Source of the DNA: Dacryopinax spathularia
Taxonomy: Eukaryota > Basidiomycota > Dacrymycetes > Dacrymycetales > Dacrymycetaceae
Assembly: GCA_037974965.1 (NCBI GenBank)
Contig: JBBPFI010000007.1
Span: 186,001 to 250,000 of the forward strand
DNA: 64,000 bases
Direction: 5' to 3'
A program made the translations under genes and the position numbers. The notes below the pieces were generated by a model, which saw only the letters and a list, made by a program, of their open reading frames with translations, searched no databases and had not been told where the DNA came from. The stretch's first letter is position 1. Each line of letters begins with the position of its first letter. Below, piece after piece: positions 34,262 through 44,669 of the stretch.

Positions 34262-37200
34262 ATGGCCTCTTACGTTTGCACTCTACAGGATCGCGCTCGT
34301 GTTCTGGGACGAGGTTCGAGCTTCCCAGTTTCTGATTTGAACGCCGGCTATACCTTTCAGCGCGCATACAAAAGCTGCGACGACGTGGATATGGCGAAGG
34401 TCTATGAAGACACCTTACTCCTGCGCGCTGCGATAGGTGAAGTGATCGTCGTTTATAATCACTTCTCGAAGTCGCATTTGCTCGACCTGTCGCGTCTAGT
34501 CGGTATCGTCTTCACACGCTTCGTGACGAAGGGTACAATGGTCGGCAGTCTTACGCAAGACCGCGTGAAAGACATCTCACTTGTCTGGCGGTTCAAACTT
34601 CGCCGGCGAGAAAGGGTTTATGAAGGACTTCGAGTGGACCCAGCCGTCCTCCATACGCCTCGTGTGCCGAAGAGACATCATGAAGATACCGCGGCAGATA
34701 CAAGGCCCGGCAAGAGGGCTGCTCGCTTCCCTCCAGAGCACGATGAAGACCTCGTGAACTTAATCATTGCCGAATATCAGCAGGCGACTAGCCCGACGGC
34801 TCTAGAACACGGCGTCTGTGGCAGCTGTGCGGAGCGCAAGAAGTTGCTAGACTTGCGTGCCGTGTCGGTTAATGACTTGGACCTTACGCCTTTACAAAAT
34901 CGACGTATTCCGGCGAACTTGTTACCTACGACATATTCGCTTCCAGCGTACGACTCCGCCATTCTAGATTGCCGGGGTTTAAGTAACCCTTGGGTACGTC
35001 AAGGCTATTTGTACCTGTGCGCCCACTGCAAGGCGTCGATTGGCAAGGGCGAGCTGCCGCTCTTGGCGCTAGCAAACGGGTTCTACTACGCCCACGAGCA
35101 CGTTCCTCCTGCAGTTTCTGCTGCCTTTTCCGCCGCGACTTTCGTCGATCGCAAGCTCGTCGCGCGTTGCTCGGCTAGCAAAATCTGCTTCAGGTACTTC
35201 GATAATCCGGAAAGCCGATTGTATCGCCGCGGAGTGGATGGAATGCAACGTTATTGCCGGGGCAATGTGCTCATCTTGCCCCAGGATAATATCACGCTGC
35301 ACGACATACTGCCTCCACCAATCGATGACGTGAAGGATAGCTTCGTCGCCGTGTTTGCAAGTCGAGAGCCTCCTACTCCGGAAGTACTGCGTCGCTTGGA
35401 GCCTCTTAAGGCGAATGCGCGTACCGTGCGAACGATTTTATCTTTCTTGATATCGCAAAATCCAGCATACACTTGCGCGACCGTGGACTTCCCCACGGGA
35501 ACTTCATTCTCTCAAGCTCACTTCGACGCCCTGTTTCCGGAAGGCGAAGGGGACGCGGCCTCCCCGCGTCTGTTCCCTTTCATGGAAATAGGGCATGTCG
35601 CTCTCAGTGAGGCGCAAGTTGCTGCCGAGTCGGATGTTGCCGACAGAAATGGGTTCGCCGACTCCGATGTTGGTGAGCGCGATTTTTTGATGGAGGCGTC
35701 CGGTTATTCCGCAGCGGATCGATCTGCGCAAAGCTATCGGGCCATGAAAGCGGACGCGTTGGCCCACTGCCTCGATAAACAAGGCGCATTCCTACTCTCG
35801 CGCCGAGGTAACCGGGCAGTACAAGACTTGCGGAACGAGTTTACTCTGACGTGGATGTTCCCACATCTCGACCCTTTTGGTCTAGGAGGATTCGACGATC
35901 CTCGGCGGCGCAGGGCTGTGCCTATGTCTAAGCAGCTTTCGCATTTGCTGAATTTGGCAGACGGCCGGTTTCAGTCGGATCCTACTTTCGCGTTCGTCTT
36001 TCATAGCATCTTGCAGAAGCGCCAAAGTCTGCGCGATGCTCTATTCCGCGTCCCGGAGGGCGCGCATGATCGGATCGTGGAAGGGATAAAGAATGTAGAT
36101 GTGGAGATTTTGGTGGATTTGGCGCGGCGATTAGAGGTCGATAAGTGGACGCAAGCTGTATCTGATGAAGAACGTCTTGCTTTCAGAGTACTCCGACGCA
36201 TACATATGTTGCGAAAGGACGCACCTGGAAGCGACGCATACAAGACCTGTCGTAGGAACGAGATCCGCGCTCTGATTTACCACTTGGGCTGTCCGGCACT
36301 CTTCGTTACCCTCACGCCGAATGACATAGATGGCCTGCTGTTTCAAATGGCTTTGAAGGGTTATGAAGGCATGGACGACCTTATTAAGGGTGCGACGAGA
36401 TCGAGTCGTTTTCAGCGTGCCATAATGGTTGCGGAAAATCCAGCCGCGGTTGCTCGAGTTTTTCACGAGACCATGGAGCGGTTTAAAACCATAGTCCTGC
36501 GTTTCGGTAAAGGTCCTGGACTATTCGGGGTTTGCACCGGCTTCTACGGCATGGTCGAAGCTCAGGGACGGGGTACTTTACATTGCCACATGTTGATATG
36601 GCTCGAAGGTAATCCGTCGCCGGCCGAACTCCGCGAAAAGATGGTTGACGAGGAGTACAAGCGCAAGGTACTGGAATGGCTGGAGCGTTTGATTAAAACC
36701 GAACCTCCTGGTACTACCGACGTCATGATAAAGGAAGATCCGCGCGTGCGAAGACCGACGCTCGCTAAAGATGATGTAGATCCGAGAAGCATACCTGGTC
36801 CGTCGATTACTACACTCGCTCCAGATGAATTCCGCGGCGCATTCGAGCGTCATGTGTATGATCTTGTGTGCCGCAACAACTGGCATGAGCACAGAGCGGG
36901 ATGTTGGATACACCTCAAACAGGGTGAAGAGAAATCCGATGAGAAGTGTCGGATGCGTATCGATGGAACCACACGAGCGGTTTCTACTATCGACCCCGAT
37001 ACGGGCGCTATTTTACTTCGGCGCCTTCACCCTTGGGTAAATGAATACAACGATGTCATGATGTTCCTTTTCAAGTCGAACATGGATATTCAATACATTG
37101 GTTCTGGAGAAGGTGCGAAAGCCGCGCTTTTCTACATCACCGACTATATAACAAAGTCGTCTTTGAAAGTGCACGCCGGTATGAGCGCGTTGATTTATGC

Positions 37201-40123
37201 CATCCAGAAAAATCACGATAAGTTCAAAGATAGTCCCGGTTCATCCTCGCAAGCGGAGAGTCGGAGTTTGGTGAACAAAATGGTCAACGCCATGATGTCG
37301 CGCCAGGAGTTGTCCCACCAACAAGTCATGAGTTACTACGTCGGAGGCGGCGATTGCTATACGTCTCACACATACGCTGTGCTGCAATGGGGTCGATTTT
37401 CCAGATTAGTCGCCAAGTTAGAGTGCGCCTTACAACCCACCGAGGCGTCTCTGCGCCCGGAGGAAGAAGACGCCGAGGATGTCTATCCCGACGAAGGGTA
37501 CGAAGATGACTTCGTTGGTCGGAAGGCGAACCTTACCCTCAGCATACTAAATGGCGACGTTTCGGCCGCGAACCAATGCCAGGACTATCTGTGGCGGCCC
37601 TTACTCAGCGCGTTTGAAAAGCTTTGCTTGTATGATTTCGTCGCCACGGTAGTAAAAGAAGTCGTTCCTAAGAACGGCGATCAGGATAGGCCGGCGCCCT
37701 TGCAGAACACATTTGAAGACATACGTACGAAGACATTGCGTGGGTCGCTCCAACAGGATCATCCGCAGTTTAAGACCCACTGCCTTAAGTACCGGCTCCG
37801 CCGTAGTGTCCCCGTATTGCTAGGCCCGTCGTTACCAAACAAGGACGCTTCCGACATCGAGAACGGAAACTGGTGTCGTGCTATGCTCATAATGTTCAAG
37901 CCTTGGCGAGTTCTAACAGATCTGAAGCGTGACAACGAGCTATGGACGGAAGCTTTTGACCGCTACGAGTTCCATAGCGAGCACAGGTCGGTTATGAGGA
38001 ACATGAATGTCCTTAGGGAGTGTAAAGATGCCCGCGATTCTGACTTGCGTGGCAAGCTACGGGGGCGTCAGTCTATGCAACGCCCTGAGGAGCCCGCCGA
38101 CCTCGGTATGGACGAGCTTGCCGACTGTGTTATGATGGACGACGACTTGGGTCATTCCGATCCATACGAAATCAGCGAGTCGCAAGGCGAGGGAGGAGTC
38201 GAAGCAGATATCTATCGCCAGAATCAAGCGGATTGCCTTAACTCCGCAGCGGGGCTGTCAGTACTTATGCGCGACGACCAATCGCTCGCGCCCTGCATAC
38301 CAGCGCGCACATCCTTAAGTACTCGGCGTTCTTTACTCTCCGATATAACTCAGCTAAAGCGATGTGCCGATGAGCTGAAGGAGTGGAAAAAAGACAAACG
38401 TCCTCAGCGAACCGACGCTAACGGGGCCGTGCAAACTGCCCTTGATACGCACCCGGACGCTTCTATCGCTCGCGTTGTGAGTACCTCCGCGCCGACTACA
38501 ACTTCTGAGCCTCGTTCGCTTCCACATGAAGACGTGCAGCTAGCATTCGAAGAAACTGCAAGAGAAAGAGGTCTGAATAGCAATGAAGAACAGTTACGGG
38601 CGCTAAGAATCGTCGCGAACCACCTCAGTGTGTCGCAATCAAAGCAGCTCTTCTTGTACGTTGGCGGAGGTGCGGGTACTGGGAAGAGTCATCTCATAAA
38701 GTGTATCGAGGATTTATTCAGCAAGCTACATATTCGAGACAGTCTCTTACTGAGCGCGCCTACTGGAGCGGCCGCCGTCTTGATAGGCGGGTATACAATC
38801 CACGCCCTTACTCTCTTGCCGTCTCAGCCTCGCAGCAAGCCCAACCTGTCGCTCCTCGATTCCATATGGCGAGCAGTAAACTGGCTTATTATTGACGAAG
38901 TCTCTATGGTCTCCGCTCTCTTTTTACACGAAGTATCGGAGCGCATTTGTATGGCGAAAGGAACGCCCCCGGACGTAGCCTTTGGCGGCATCAATATCAT
39001 TTACACCGGCGACTTCGGACAGCTCAAGCCGTTCGGTTCCTTGCCTCTGTATAGCAACCATCTGCTTCGCCAGGTAGGATCGAGATTATCCCAGCGTCCT
39101 ACTGGTCAAGCAGCCCTCAATGGCGCGTTACTATGGCGCTTGCTGGACTCCGTTGTTCTGCTGAAGCGGAACGTAAGACAAGCCGGAGATAGAAAGTGGG
39201 CGAACCTGCTAAGCCGGCTGAGAGTTGGACAAGCGTGGACGGGCAGGGAGTACCGGAATGACGAACAGGTAGGAGACGGGGATAACTACGAGGCGTCCGA
39301 CTATGACGTGCTCTGTAGTCGGCTTCTAGAAACGTTAGGGGGAGATGGCGGGGAGTGCCCATCCGCATTTCAAGACGCTCCGGTTATCGTCGCAACAAGA
39401 AAGCTACGCAACATGCTCAACATACTGCTCGCTAGAAAACATGCTGCTCGTCTAAAAGAGCCGTGTCACTTGTACTTTGCGCAAGATTACCTAAAAGGTT
39501 CTCGTATTGAAGGAGAACTCCAGCACCGGCTTTGGAGAGCCGACATCAAAGAAGCGGACTGTCAGCCGTATCTTCCGCTCTTCACTGGTATGCGCGTGAT
39601 GCTTACAGAGAATATGGCTATTTCGAAGAATCTGGTAAATGGTACCACCGGGGTTGTTGTCGGAATCCGATACCAAGAGAGCGCGGATCATATACGCTTC
39701 GCAGACGGCGTTTATGTAGAGATAGAGACGTCGCCAGTACAGCACGACGGCTTGCCGCCGACGATCGTATGCGTTCAGCCGGTCAAGTCTACTTTTCAGT
39801 ATACTACGACGGCATTCGACGGAACGACTGTCCAATATGCTATACGCAGATTACAACTACCCATCCTTCCGGCATACAGCTACACCGATTATAAAAGCCA
39901 AGGCCGATCCCTAGAAAAAGCCGTAGTGGATCTCGCAGGGTGCCGTAGCCCACAAAGCGCCTACGTTATGCTGTCTCGCGTCCGCACCTTGAAGGGTCTC
40001 GCTGTTCTCAGACATTTTACACCTCGGCACATTTATGGGCGTCAGCCTTCAGAGTTGCGGGAGGAGATGAATCGCTTGGCATACTTAGATGACATGACAA
40101 AGACAGACGAGGGAGGGTATTAA
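34262..40123 (+). CDS. Helitron Rep/helicase (RepHel), single exon, looks intact
   Basis: One open frame of 1953 residues. An N-terminal region has Cys pairs (GVCGSCAERKK near 200 and CAHCKASIGKGELPLL near 255) as in fungal Helitron proteins. The Rep nuclease follows: VTLTPNDIDG, then the HUH motif GRGTLHCHMLIWL (His774, His776) and the two-tyrosine motif FYITDYITKS (Tyr958, Tyr962, Lys965). These nick and join single strands in rolling-circle transposition. The PIF1-type helicase occupies about residues 1430-1950, with Walker A GGAGTGKS (Lys1475), Walker B LIIDEVSM (Asp1545) and the C-terminal YTDYKSQGRSLEKAVVDL. No intron and no stop interrupt it. The lack of decay suggests a young or recently active element. 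Confidence 0.95.
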   Translation: MASYVCTLQDRARVLGRGSSFPVSDLNAGYTFQRAYKSCDDVDMAKVYEDTLLLRAAIGEVIVVYNHFSKSHLLDLSRLVGIVFTRFVTKGTMVGSLTQDRVKDISLVWRFKLRRRERVYEGLRVDPAVLHTPRVPKRHHEDTAADTRPGKRAARFPPEHDEDLVNLIIAEYQQATSPTALEHGVCGSCAERKKLLDLRAVSVNDLDLTPLQNRRIPANLLPTTYSLPAYDSAILDCRGLSNPWVRQGYLYLCAHCKASIGKGELPLLALANGFYYAHEHVPPAVSAAFSAATFVDRKLVARCSASKICFRYFDNPESRLYRRGVDGMQRYCRGNVLILPQDNITLHDILPPPIDDVKDSFVAVFASREPPTPEVLRRLEPLKANARTVRTILSFLISQNPAYTCATVDFPTGTSFSQAHFDALFPEGEGDAASPRLFPFMEIGHVALSEAQVAAESDVADRNGFADSDVGERDFLMEASGYSAADRSAQSYRAMKADALAHCLDKQGAFLLSRRGNRAVQDLRNEFTLTWMFPHLDPFGLGGFDDPRRRRAVPMSKQLSHLLNLADGRFQSDPTFAFVFHSILQKRQSLRDALFRVPEGAHDRIVEGIKNVDVEILVDLARRLEVDKWTQAVSDEERLAFRVLRRIHMLRKDAPGSDAYKTCRRNEIRALIYHLGCPALFVTLTPNDIDGLLFQMALKGYEGMDDLIKGATRSSRFQRAIMVAENPAAVARVFHETMERFKTIVLRFGKGPGLFGVCTGFYGMVEAQGRGTLHCHMLIWLEGNPSPAELREKMVDEEYKRKVLEWLERLIKTEPPGTTDVMIKEDPRVRRPTLAKDDVDPRSIPGPSITTLAPDEFRGAFERHVYDLVCRNNWHEHRAGCWIHLKQGEEKSDEKCRMRIDGTTRAVSTIDPDTGAILLRRLHPWVNEYNDVMMFLFKSNMDIQYIGSGEGAKAALFYITDYITKSSLKVHAGMSALIYAIQKNHDKFKDSPGSSSQAESRSLVNKMVNAMMSRQELSHQQVMSYYVGGGDCYTSHTYAVLQWGRFSRLVAKLECALQPTEASLRPEEEDAEDVYPDEGYEDDFVGRKANLTLSILNGDVSAANQCQDYLWRPLLSAFEKLCLYDFVATVVKEVVPKNGDQDRPAPLQNTFEDIRTKTLRGSLQQDHPQFKTHCLKYRLRRSVPVLLGPSLPNKDASDIENGNWCRAMLIMFKPWRVLTDLKRDNELWTEAFDRYEFHSEHRSVMRNMNVLRECKDARDSDLRGKLRGRQSMQRPEEPADLGMDELADCVMMDDDLGHSDPYEISESQGEGGVEADIYRQNQADCLNSAAGLSVLMRDDQSLAPCIPARTSLSTRRSLLSDITQLKRCADELKEWKKDKRPQRTDANGAVQTALDTHPDASIARVVSTSAPTTTSEPRSLPHEDVQLAFEETARERGLNSNEEQLRALRIVANHLSVSQSKQLFLYVGGGAGTGKSHLIKCIEDLFSKLHIRDSLLLSAPTGAAAVLIGGYTIHALTLLPSQPRSKPNLSLLDSIWRAVNWLIIDEVSMVSALFLHEVSERICMAKGTPPDVAFGGINIIYTGDFGQLKPFGSLPLYSNHLLRQVGSRLSQRPTGQAALNGALLWRLLDSVVLLKRNVRQAGDRKWANLLSRLRVGQAWTGREYRNDEQVGDGDNYEASDYDVLCSRLLETLGGDGGECPSAFQDAPVIVATRKLRNMLNILLARKHAARLKEPCHLYFAQDYLKGSRIEGELQHRLWRADIKEADCQPYLPLFTGMRVMLTENMAISKNLVNGTTGVVVGIRYQESADHIRFADGVYVEIETSPVQHDGLPPTIVCVQPVKSTFQYTTTAFDGTTVQYAIRRLQLPILPAYSYTDYKSQGRSLEKAVVDLAGCRSPQSAYVMLSRVRTLKGLAVLRHFTPRHIYGRQPSELREEMNRLAYLDDMTKTDEGGY

Positions 40124-40532
40124 GCAGCTTCTCTGCTTCCGTAGGGTTCCTGTGCCTGAATGTAAAAACCGCCGAGTAAAGACGGATGTATGCGCACCAG
40201 CCTATGTCTTGCTCAGCTGGGGTATTGTCCACCGCCTTCTCTTGATTGAAACGCACAGCTTCCTGTATCAAAGGGGGCCCATACGGAATTGCTCGCAGGA
40301 TCTATCTCGCCGTGCTTCTTTTTCTGGACGACACACTTGGTACAGCCTTGCCAGACCATTAGCCAGTCGCAGATCTTACTCTCCACCGAGCACCCTCGCC
40401 TGTTACAGCTTCGCCATAGCTTTAGAAGCACCGCCTGTCTACGCAAATCACCGCCTTCACCACCGCTTTGTAACTGCCTTCTTAGCACTGCCATGGCTCC
40501 CAGGACATATAAAGGTTCGCCAGTTTTTTGCC
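40124..40532. promoter_or_regulatory. Spacer between RepHel and the 346-residue gene
   Basis: No exon is seen. A TATAAA word at 40508-40513 precedes the next gene. No Helitron-type 3' hairpin plus CTRR end is visible here, which argues that the element continues to the right. Confidence 0.4.
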
Positions 40533-41772
40533 ATGGCGTATAGCGTCCAAATGGCTAAAACGAGTAACAAGAGAAAGAGCATCTCTCCATCCAACGAGGA
40601 TGTGCTAGCGACGCGCCAGCGGTAGGTCTCTGAACGATTCGCTCCGCACTATACACATCCTTACATGCCACAGGCGCAATCCTGATACTTCTGACGAAGT
40701 GGTACCCACTCTTCAACGTGAAGATACGAACAATACGCCTGTAAAGGGTCGCCTGTTCAAACCTCAGCTGGATAGGGTCAATGCGTCTCCCTCTTCTCAC
40801 AGTGAAGATACCATACAATCCCTCTCGCCGCATGAACTCGAGCACGCAGACAGGAACGTGAGCTCCCTCCAAGGCGACCAGTCTGATGAAGCAGAGGCCG
40901 ATATACTCCTAGGCTCTCCCAAGACTTCCGGCTTAACTGGCAAAGGCGTTCAGTTAGACATGGGCAAGTATGACGAGGAGCTACAAAGGCAAGTCGCGTC
41001 ATGCAAAGGCACGGCGCAATTTCTTATCTTTCCATAGGCGCATCGTTGCCATGCGTCAGTACAGCGATAAAGCGCGCGCCGTCTACTACGTCACGCAGTT
41101 CCCGTTGGATCTGCGCTTCGGATACAAGCAGGCCGTGAACATGTCGAACTACTTAGTACGCAGCGACAATTCCGCCGCATTAGTGTGGATTGTTGGCCAC
41201 GTCGCAGCCGCTCAGTTACAAGACGAAACTAATGGGACCTGGCCAGACTCAGTTTACATCAGCGTGAAGCCCTTGACTCGGGAAGATACTAAAGCCGCTA
41301 CGCGACTGTGTAATGAATACGCCAAACCGCAGCTTGGTACGGATACGCTGGTTGTGAACTGCTCAGCCTCGACTGAAACGCTCATTAGATCTTGATTTAA
41401 ACCCGTTCGGCACTATTCTTGCAAGCCGTTTCCAAAAGGGCTACAAGTCGCCTAAACCCGTACGAATAGCAGAGGCTACTGGACTAAACTGACGATGTTA
41501 AGCAGGCCGCCGAATTCAGAGACGTCTATGATGCTCGAGAAGGCATGAAGAAAAAGCGGGAGATGAAGCGCTACCCTTGCACTAAGATTAAAAAGAACGA
41601 TCTCATCCTCATGGAATGTCGCGTCAAGAAAAGGTTCGACGCTCGTGATAGCGAAGACGACGCTAGGAAGGACGATGCCCCTTTTAGGATAAGCTTCTAT
41701 CTAAACGCGCTTTACCTACTGGCGGAGGGCACAGAAGAGGATGACGAAGACGGCGTGGAGTACAACTTCTGA
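40533..41772 (+). CDS. 346-residue element protein with a possible OB-like C-terminal domain
   Basis: Five exons (40533-40621, 40674-40988, 41038-41336, 41389-41459, 41506-41772) give 1041 bases, 346 residues; an in-frame ATG at 40551 may be the true start because TATAAA lies only 20 bases before the first. Intron 2 begins with GC (GCAAGT). The N-terminal 140 residues are disordered and acidic. A folded middle follows (AVYYVTQFPLDLRFGYKQAV, SAALVWIVGHVAA). The end reads KKNDLILMECRVKKRF, then FRISFYLNALYLLAEG and an acidic tail. The alternating strands around LILMECRV and FRISFYLNAL look like an OB fold; this is inference. A role in binding single-stranded transposition intermediates would fit the neighbouring RPA70-like gene. 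Confidence 0.72.
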
Positions 41773-41820
41773 CAGACTCTTAAGAGTAGCATGCATTGCG
41801 ACTACGTTGAGATACAAGGC

Positions 41821-42514
41821 TCATTCGTCCAATATAAAGGTAACGTCCCTGTGGAACAGCGGGTAGAGATCCGAGGTGGGAACTAGCTCTTGTGTAACAT
41901 AGTTACCCGCAATCAATTGCTCTCTTATCCCTTCCACTTCGCTGAGTCCTATGTCACCGAACTCCATGCAGGATGCCTGTACACTGCTGCTGCGCCGTAG
42001 AACCAGTTGAGGATACCGCGCGCCCAGACTAGGTTGCGAAGGATTCGAGGTCGTTCGATACTCTTCCACAACTAAGTAGCTTGCTTGCTGCCGACCTCTA
42101 CCGACGCAAATCGTACCCGTCGCAAATGGCCCAGTTATCCAAGAACGCACGTCAATGGCGTGCACGTCGCAACTATAATCGGTCGAGATCGAATAGTAGA
42201 TGGACACGGGTACTAAGCAGCCCGCGGGTTGCGTCGCCGTTACACAGAGGGCTTGTGTGGGTACCTCGGAGAATGGGACAGGTGCCTGTCAGTGGTAAGC
42301 TGTCTAACGTGTAGATTGAGCGTCGCACTTACCTCTCGCCGCTGCGGTGGGCCCCATGCAATCTTAAGAGTTGGCACGACCTCGTACCAGATGTCATGGC
42401 CGCCTTCGTTCTACCAGCCTGATAAGCGCCGATTATGATATCTCGCACTTTAGTCACCTCCACTGTTCCCTTTCGCTCGTCCCTCAGCGCCGTTGTTATG
42501 AGAGCTGCTACCAT
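41821..42514 (-). CDS. Family-X protein 1 of the element (unknown function)
   Basis: Three exons (42514-42449, 42410-42333, 42285-41821) give 609 bases, 202 residues. No known domain is recognised. It pairs with the plus-strand gene at 43577-44356: both have two phase-0 introns and a 78-base second exon, and they share short patterns such as YLVVEEYRTT against YHVIVEHRTT, SCMEFGDI against SCIDYGNV, and TQELVPTSDLYPLFHR against TKEILPQSSMYNILHR. The conserved region is rich in alternating hydrophobic residues, as in beta-strand proteins. It converges on the 346-residue gene, the two stops being only 49 bases apart. Function cannot be read from the sequence. Confidence 0.72.
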
Positions 42515-42781
42515 ACTGTACGTGCGCAGAAAAGTTAGAGATCAACCCTTAGTAGTGACCGTTCGTGGACAAAGACGCTCAAGTGAGTAATAGGGGCTCA
42601 CACTCGCATTGCACCCTGTAATACTTCCGCACTTCGCCCCCGTGTCTTTAGCCGTATCTGCGCAATGAGATTAAGACGTGCATGTCGTAAGCCTGCCCCA
42701 TGTGATATCAAGGCGACTCTCCACACCCTTCTACACTAGCGACCATTCCGTTAACAAATCTGCTGCGAAGTTAAGTTCCCC

Positions 42782-43281
42782 TCAGCGTTGTTGTTCTCCA
42801 GCGTACCCTGTAACCAGCATATCTACGACGGTCCTGTCAATATTGTCCATATGGACCCAAACTAGGCTCCCTCCTCTAGCGACCCATTTAGTCACCACTA
42901 TCGGTCCCTTCCATACCTTGTCCGTCAGCTCTAACAGTGCAATATTGATATGGCCCCTGTTCTGTTCTGCATACTCGACCTTAAAGAACCATTTCAGCTT
43001 CACGTCCGTGCCTGGAATGTACTGCAGCCGTATTTGGTAAGCTGAGCTCCACTTCGGAATCACATCGGTGACTTTCGGCACCAGAATTACTTCCAACGCC
43101 GCACTCAGGGTATGAATGCCTCGAATCTTCTCTATCTCTCCGCGACTGTGATCAGGACGATACACTACGGCACGCACTCGATCCTCATCCTGCTTGGTCA
43201 ATCACGGCAAACTATCTACTGCGACACATTACTCACCGCGCATGGAAAGCTAAGGCACTCGCACTCGTAGCGGTTCGGCAT
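42782..43281 (-). CDS. 150-residue element protein of unknown function
   Basis: Two exons (43281-43237, 43189-42782) give 453 bases, 150 residues. It starts MPNRYECECLSFPCA and continues with beta-rich segments (EVILVPKVTDVIPKWSSAYQ, VKLKWFFKVEYAEQN, HINIALLELTDKVWKGPIVV). No family is recognised. It is on the same strand as family-X protein 1, 267 bases upstream of it, and is divergent from family-X protein 2, with the two starts about 300 bases apart. The splice sites are good and the frame is clean, so it is probably a real gene. Confidence 0.62.
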
Positions 43282-43576
43282 CCTGTATTATCTTGCCGCT
43301 TCTGTTACTGGCCGGTCTTTTATACAGCGCCCAACTACACACTCGCCCTTGTCTAAAGCTGTGCGGACGGTCTTGTCTCTGTTCCATATCATGTCGCACC
43401 CGACATGATGGACGCATTCTCTGTCCACACCCTGTCATACGTTACGGCTACAATTGATTCACGAGACAATGCGGTGAGTACGTCCTCCTCCTCTCGGCGG
43501 CTTCCAAGCGCCGCTGTTATCCATCTTTCCCCATAAATACTGTTTGAGCCGCGACAGGATCTCTGCAGCTAATACT

Positions 43577-44356
43577 ATGGCGGCTCCTGACTCACCGCCT
43601 TTATACAGCAGAGGGCTACCTATGCTGGACGTGGCTGTCCCAATCCAAAATGAGCATGACGCTGTGCGCACTCTCCGTCTCCCACTAGGAACGAAAGCTA
43701 AATCCTGCGCCAGGCTCAAACCACTGGTCTCATTCGCTGCCGTGTGGTGGAAACCATCGTAATTTTACCCTCAAATGCACCGACCCCTTTGGTAAAGTCG
43801 ACTTTACCCCATATTCCCGTAGAGTTCTCACGCGGTTTCTCAGCCAACCTTTCGCCACACGCTTATGCGCCTGATAGGCCTCCTCGTCCCTCTGGACGCC
43901 GCTCCTCTCCTCGTACAGGTGCCCTTCAAGTTTACCTTGACCTCCCGGAACTCCATGCGTCTTTACGGCCTTGCTATTCAAGACCTCATCCAAGGCCCAT
44001 ACGCGGAATACCGAGGAGTACACAAGTCGCAGGATGAATATACCGGCGCCAGCCGCAAACAGGCCTATCACGTGATCGTGGAACATCGCACTACTAAACC
44101 AGTACCACGAATTAAAAACTCCGCTGCATTAAAAACGCCAGCACCAACACTCATGTCGGAGTGGTGTGGCGCGGTTCTCGTATTTCGATACATGCGCTGG
44201 GAGAAAGTTGACGACTCTTGCATAGACTACGGCAATGTGGTAACGGGGGACGTCGTCGACATCCTAAACATGCTCGGTAAAGGGCTGCCGACGAAGGAGA
44301 TTCTTCCGCAGAGTTCTATGTATAATATCTTGCACCGCAGCTTCTACACAGCTTAG
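43577..44356 (+). CDS. Family-X protein 2 of the element (unknown function)
   Basis: Three exons (43577-43663, 43714-43791, 43823-44356) give 699 bases, 232 residues; the last intron is only 31 bases, short for this genome, so its boundaries deserve checking. The protein is a paralogue of the 202-residue gene at 41821-42514 (patterns given there). Additional matches include VPFKFTLTSRNSMRLYGLAI against VSIYYSISTDYSCDVHAIDV. The two copies are diverged to roughly one identity in three or four, so the duplication is old relative to this copy of the element. No known domain. Confidence 0.68.
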
Positions 44357-44669
44357 TTTACTACGCATCGCAATACTGTACGGCCTCAGGTACAGCGTGA
44401 AATGAGACTTCTGAGTACAGCGTGAGTAATGAGACTGTTCTACCAAGCATCACCACTTCCTCCACAGCCCTACAGCTCCTCCTTATTATACCTGCGTGTC
44501 TACCCAAAACAAACCGTCCTCCGCGAGTCTCAGACGAACTGCCACAATCCTACTCTCCCTCTTGTACACACCGCCTTCCTCTCACAGGCGAATACAACCG
44601 CCAGACTATAGGTCTGCAGCAGATATAAAAGCGTACCACTTACGAAGTTAGAGAGTCATCAAACTCCTC
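44357..44669. promoter_or_regulatory. Promoter of the 226-residue gene
   Basis: No exon is seen. TATAAAA at 44624-44630 lies 46 bases before the downstream ATG and is the only clear TATA word in the stretch. Confidence 0.45.

Noticed and set aside
43459-44086. Minus-strand frames with plausible-looking protein (for example MFHDHVIGLFAAGAG)
   Set aside because: The plus strand here gives a spliced protein with homology to family-X protein 1, which explains the region better.
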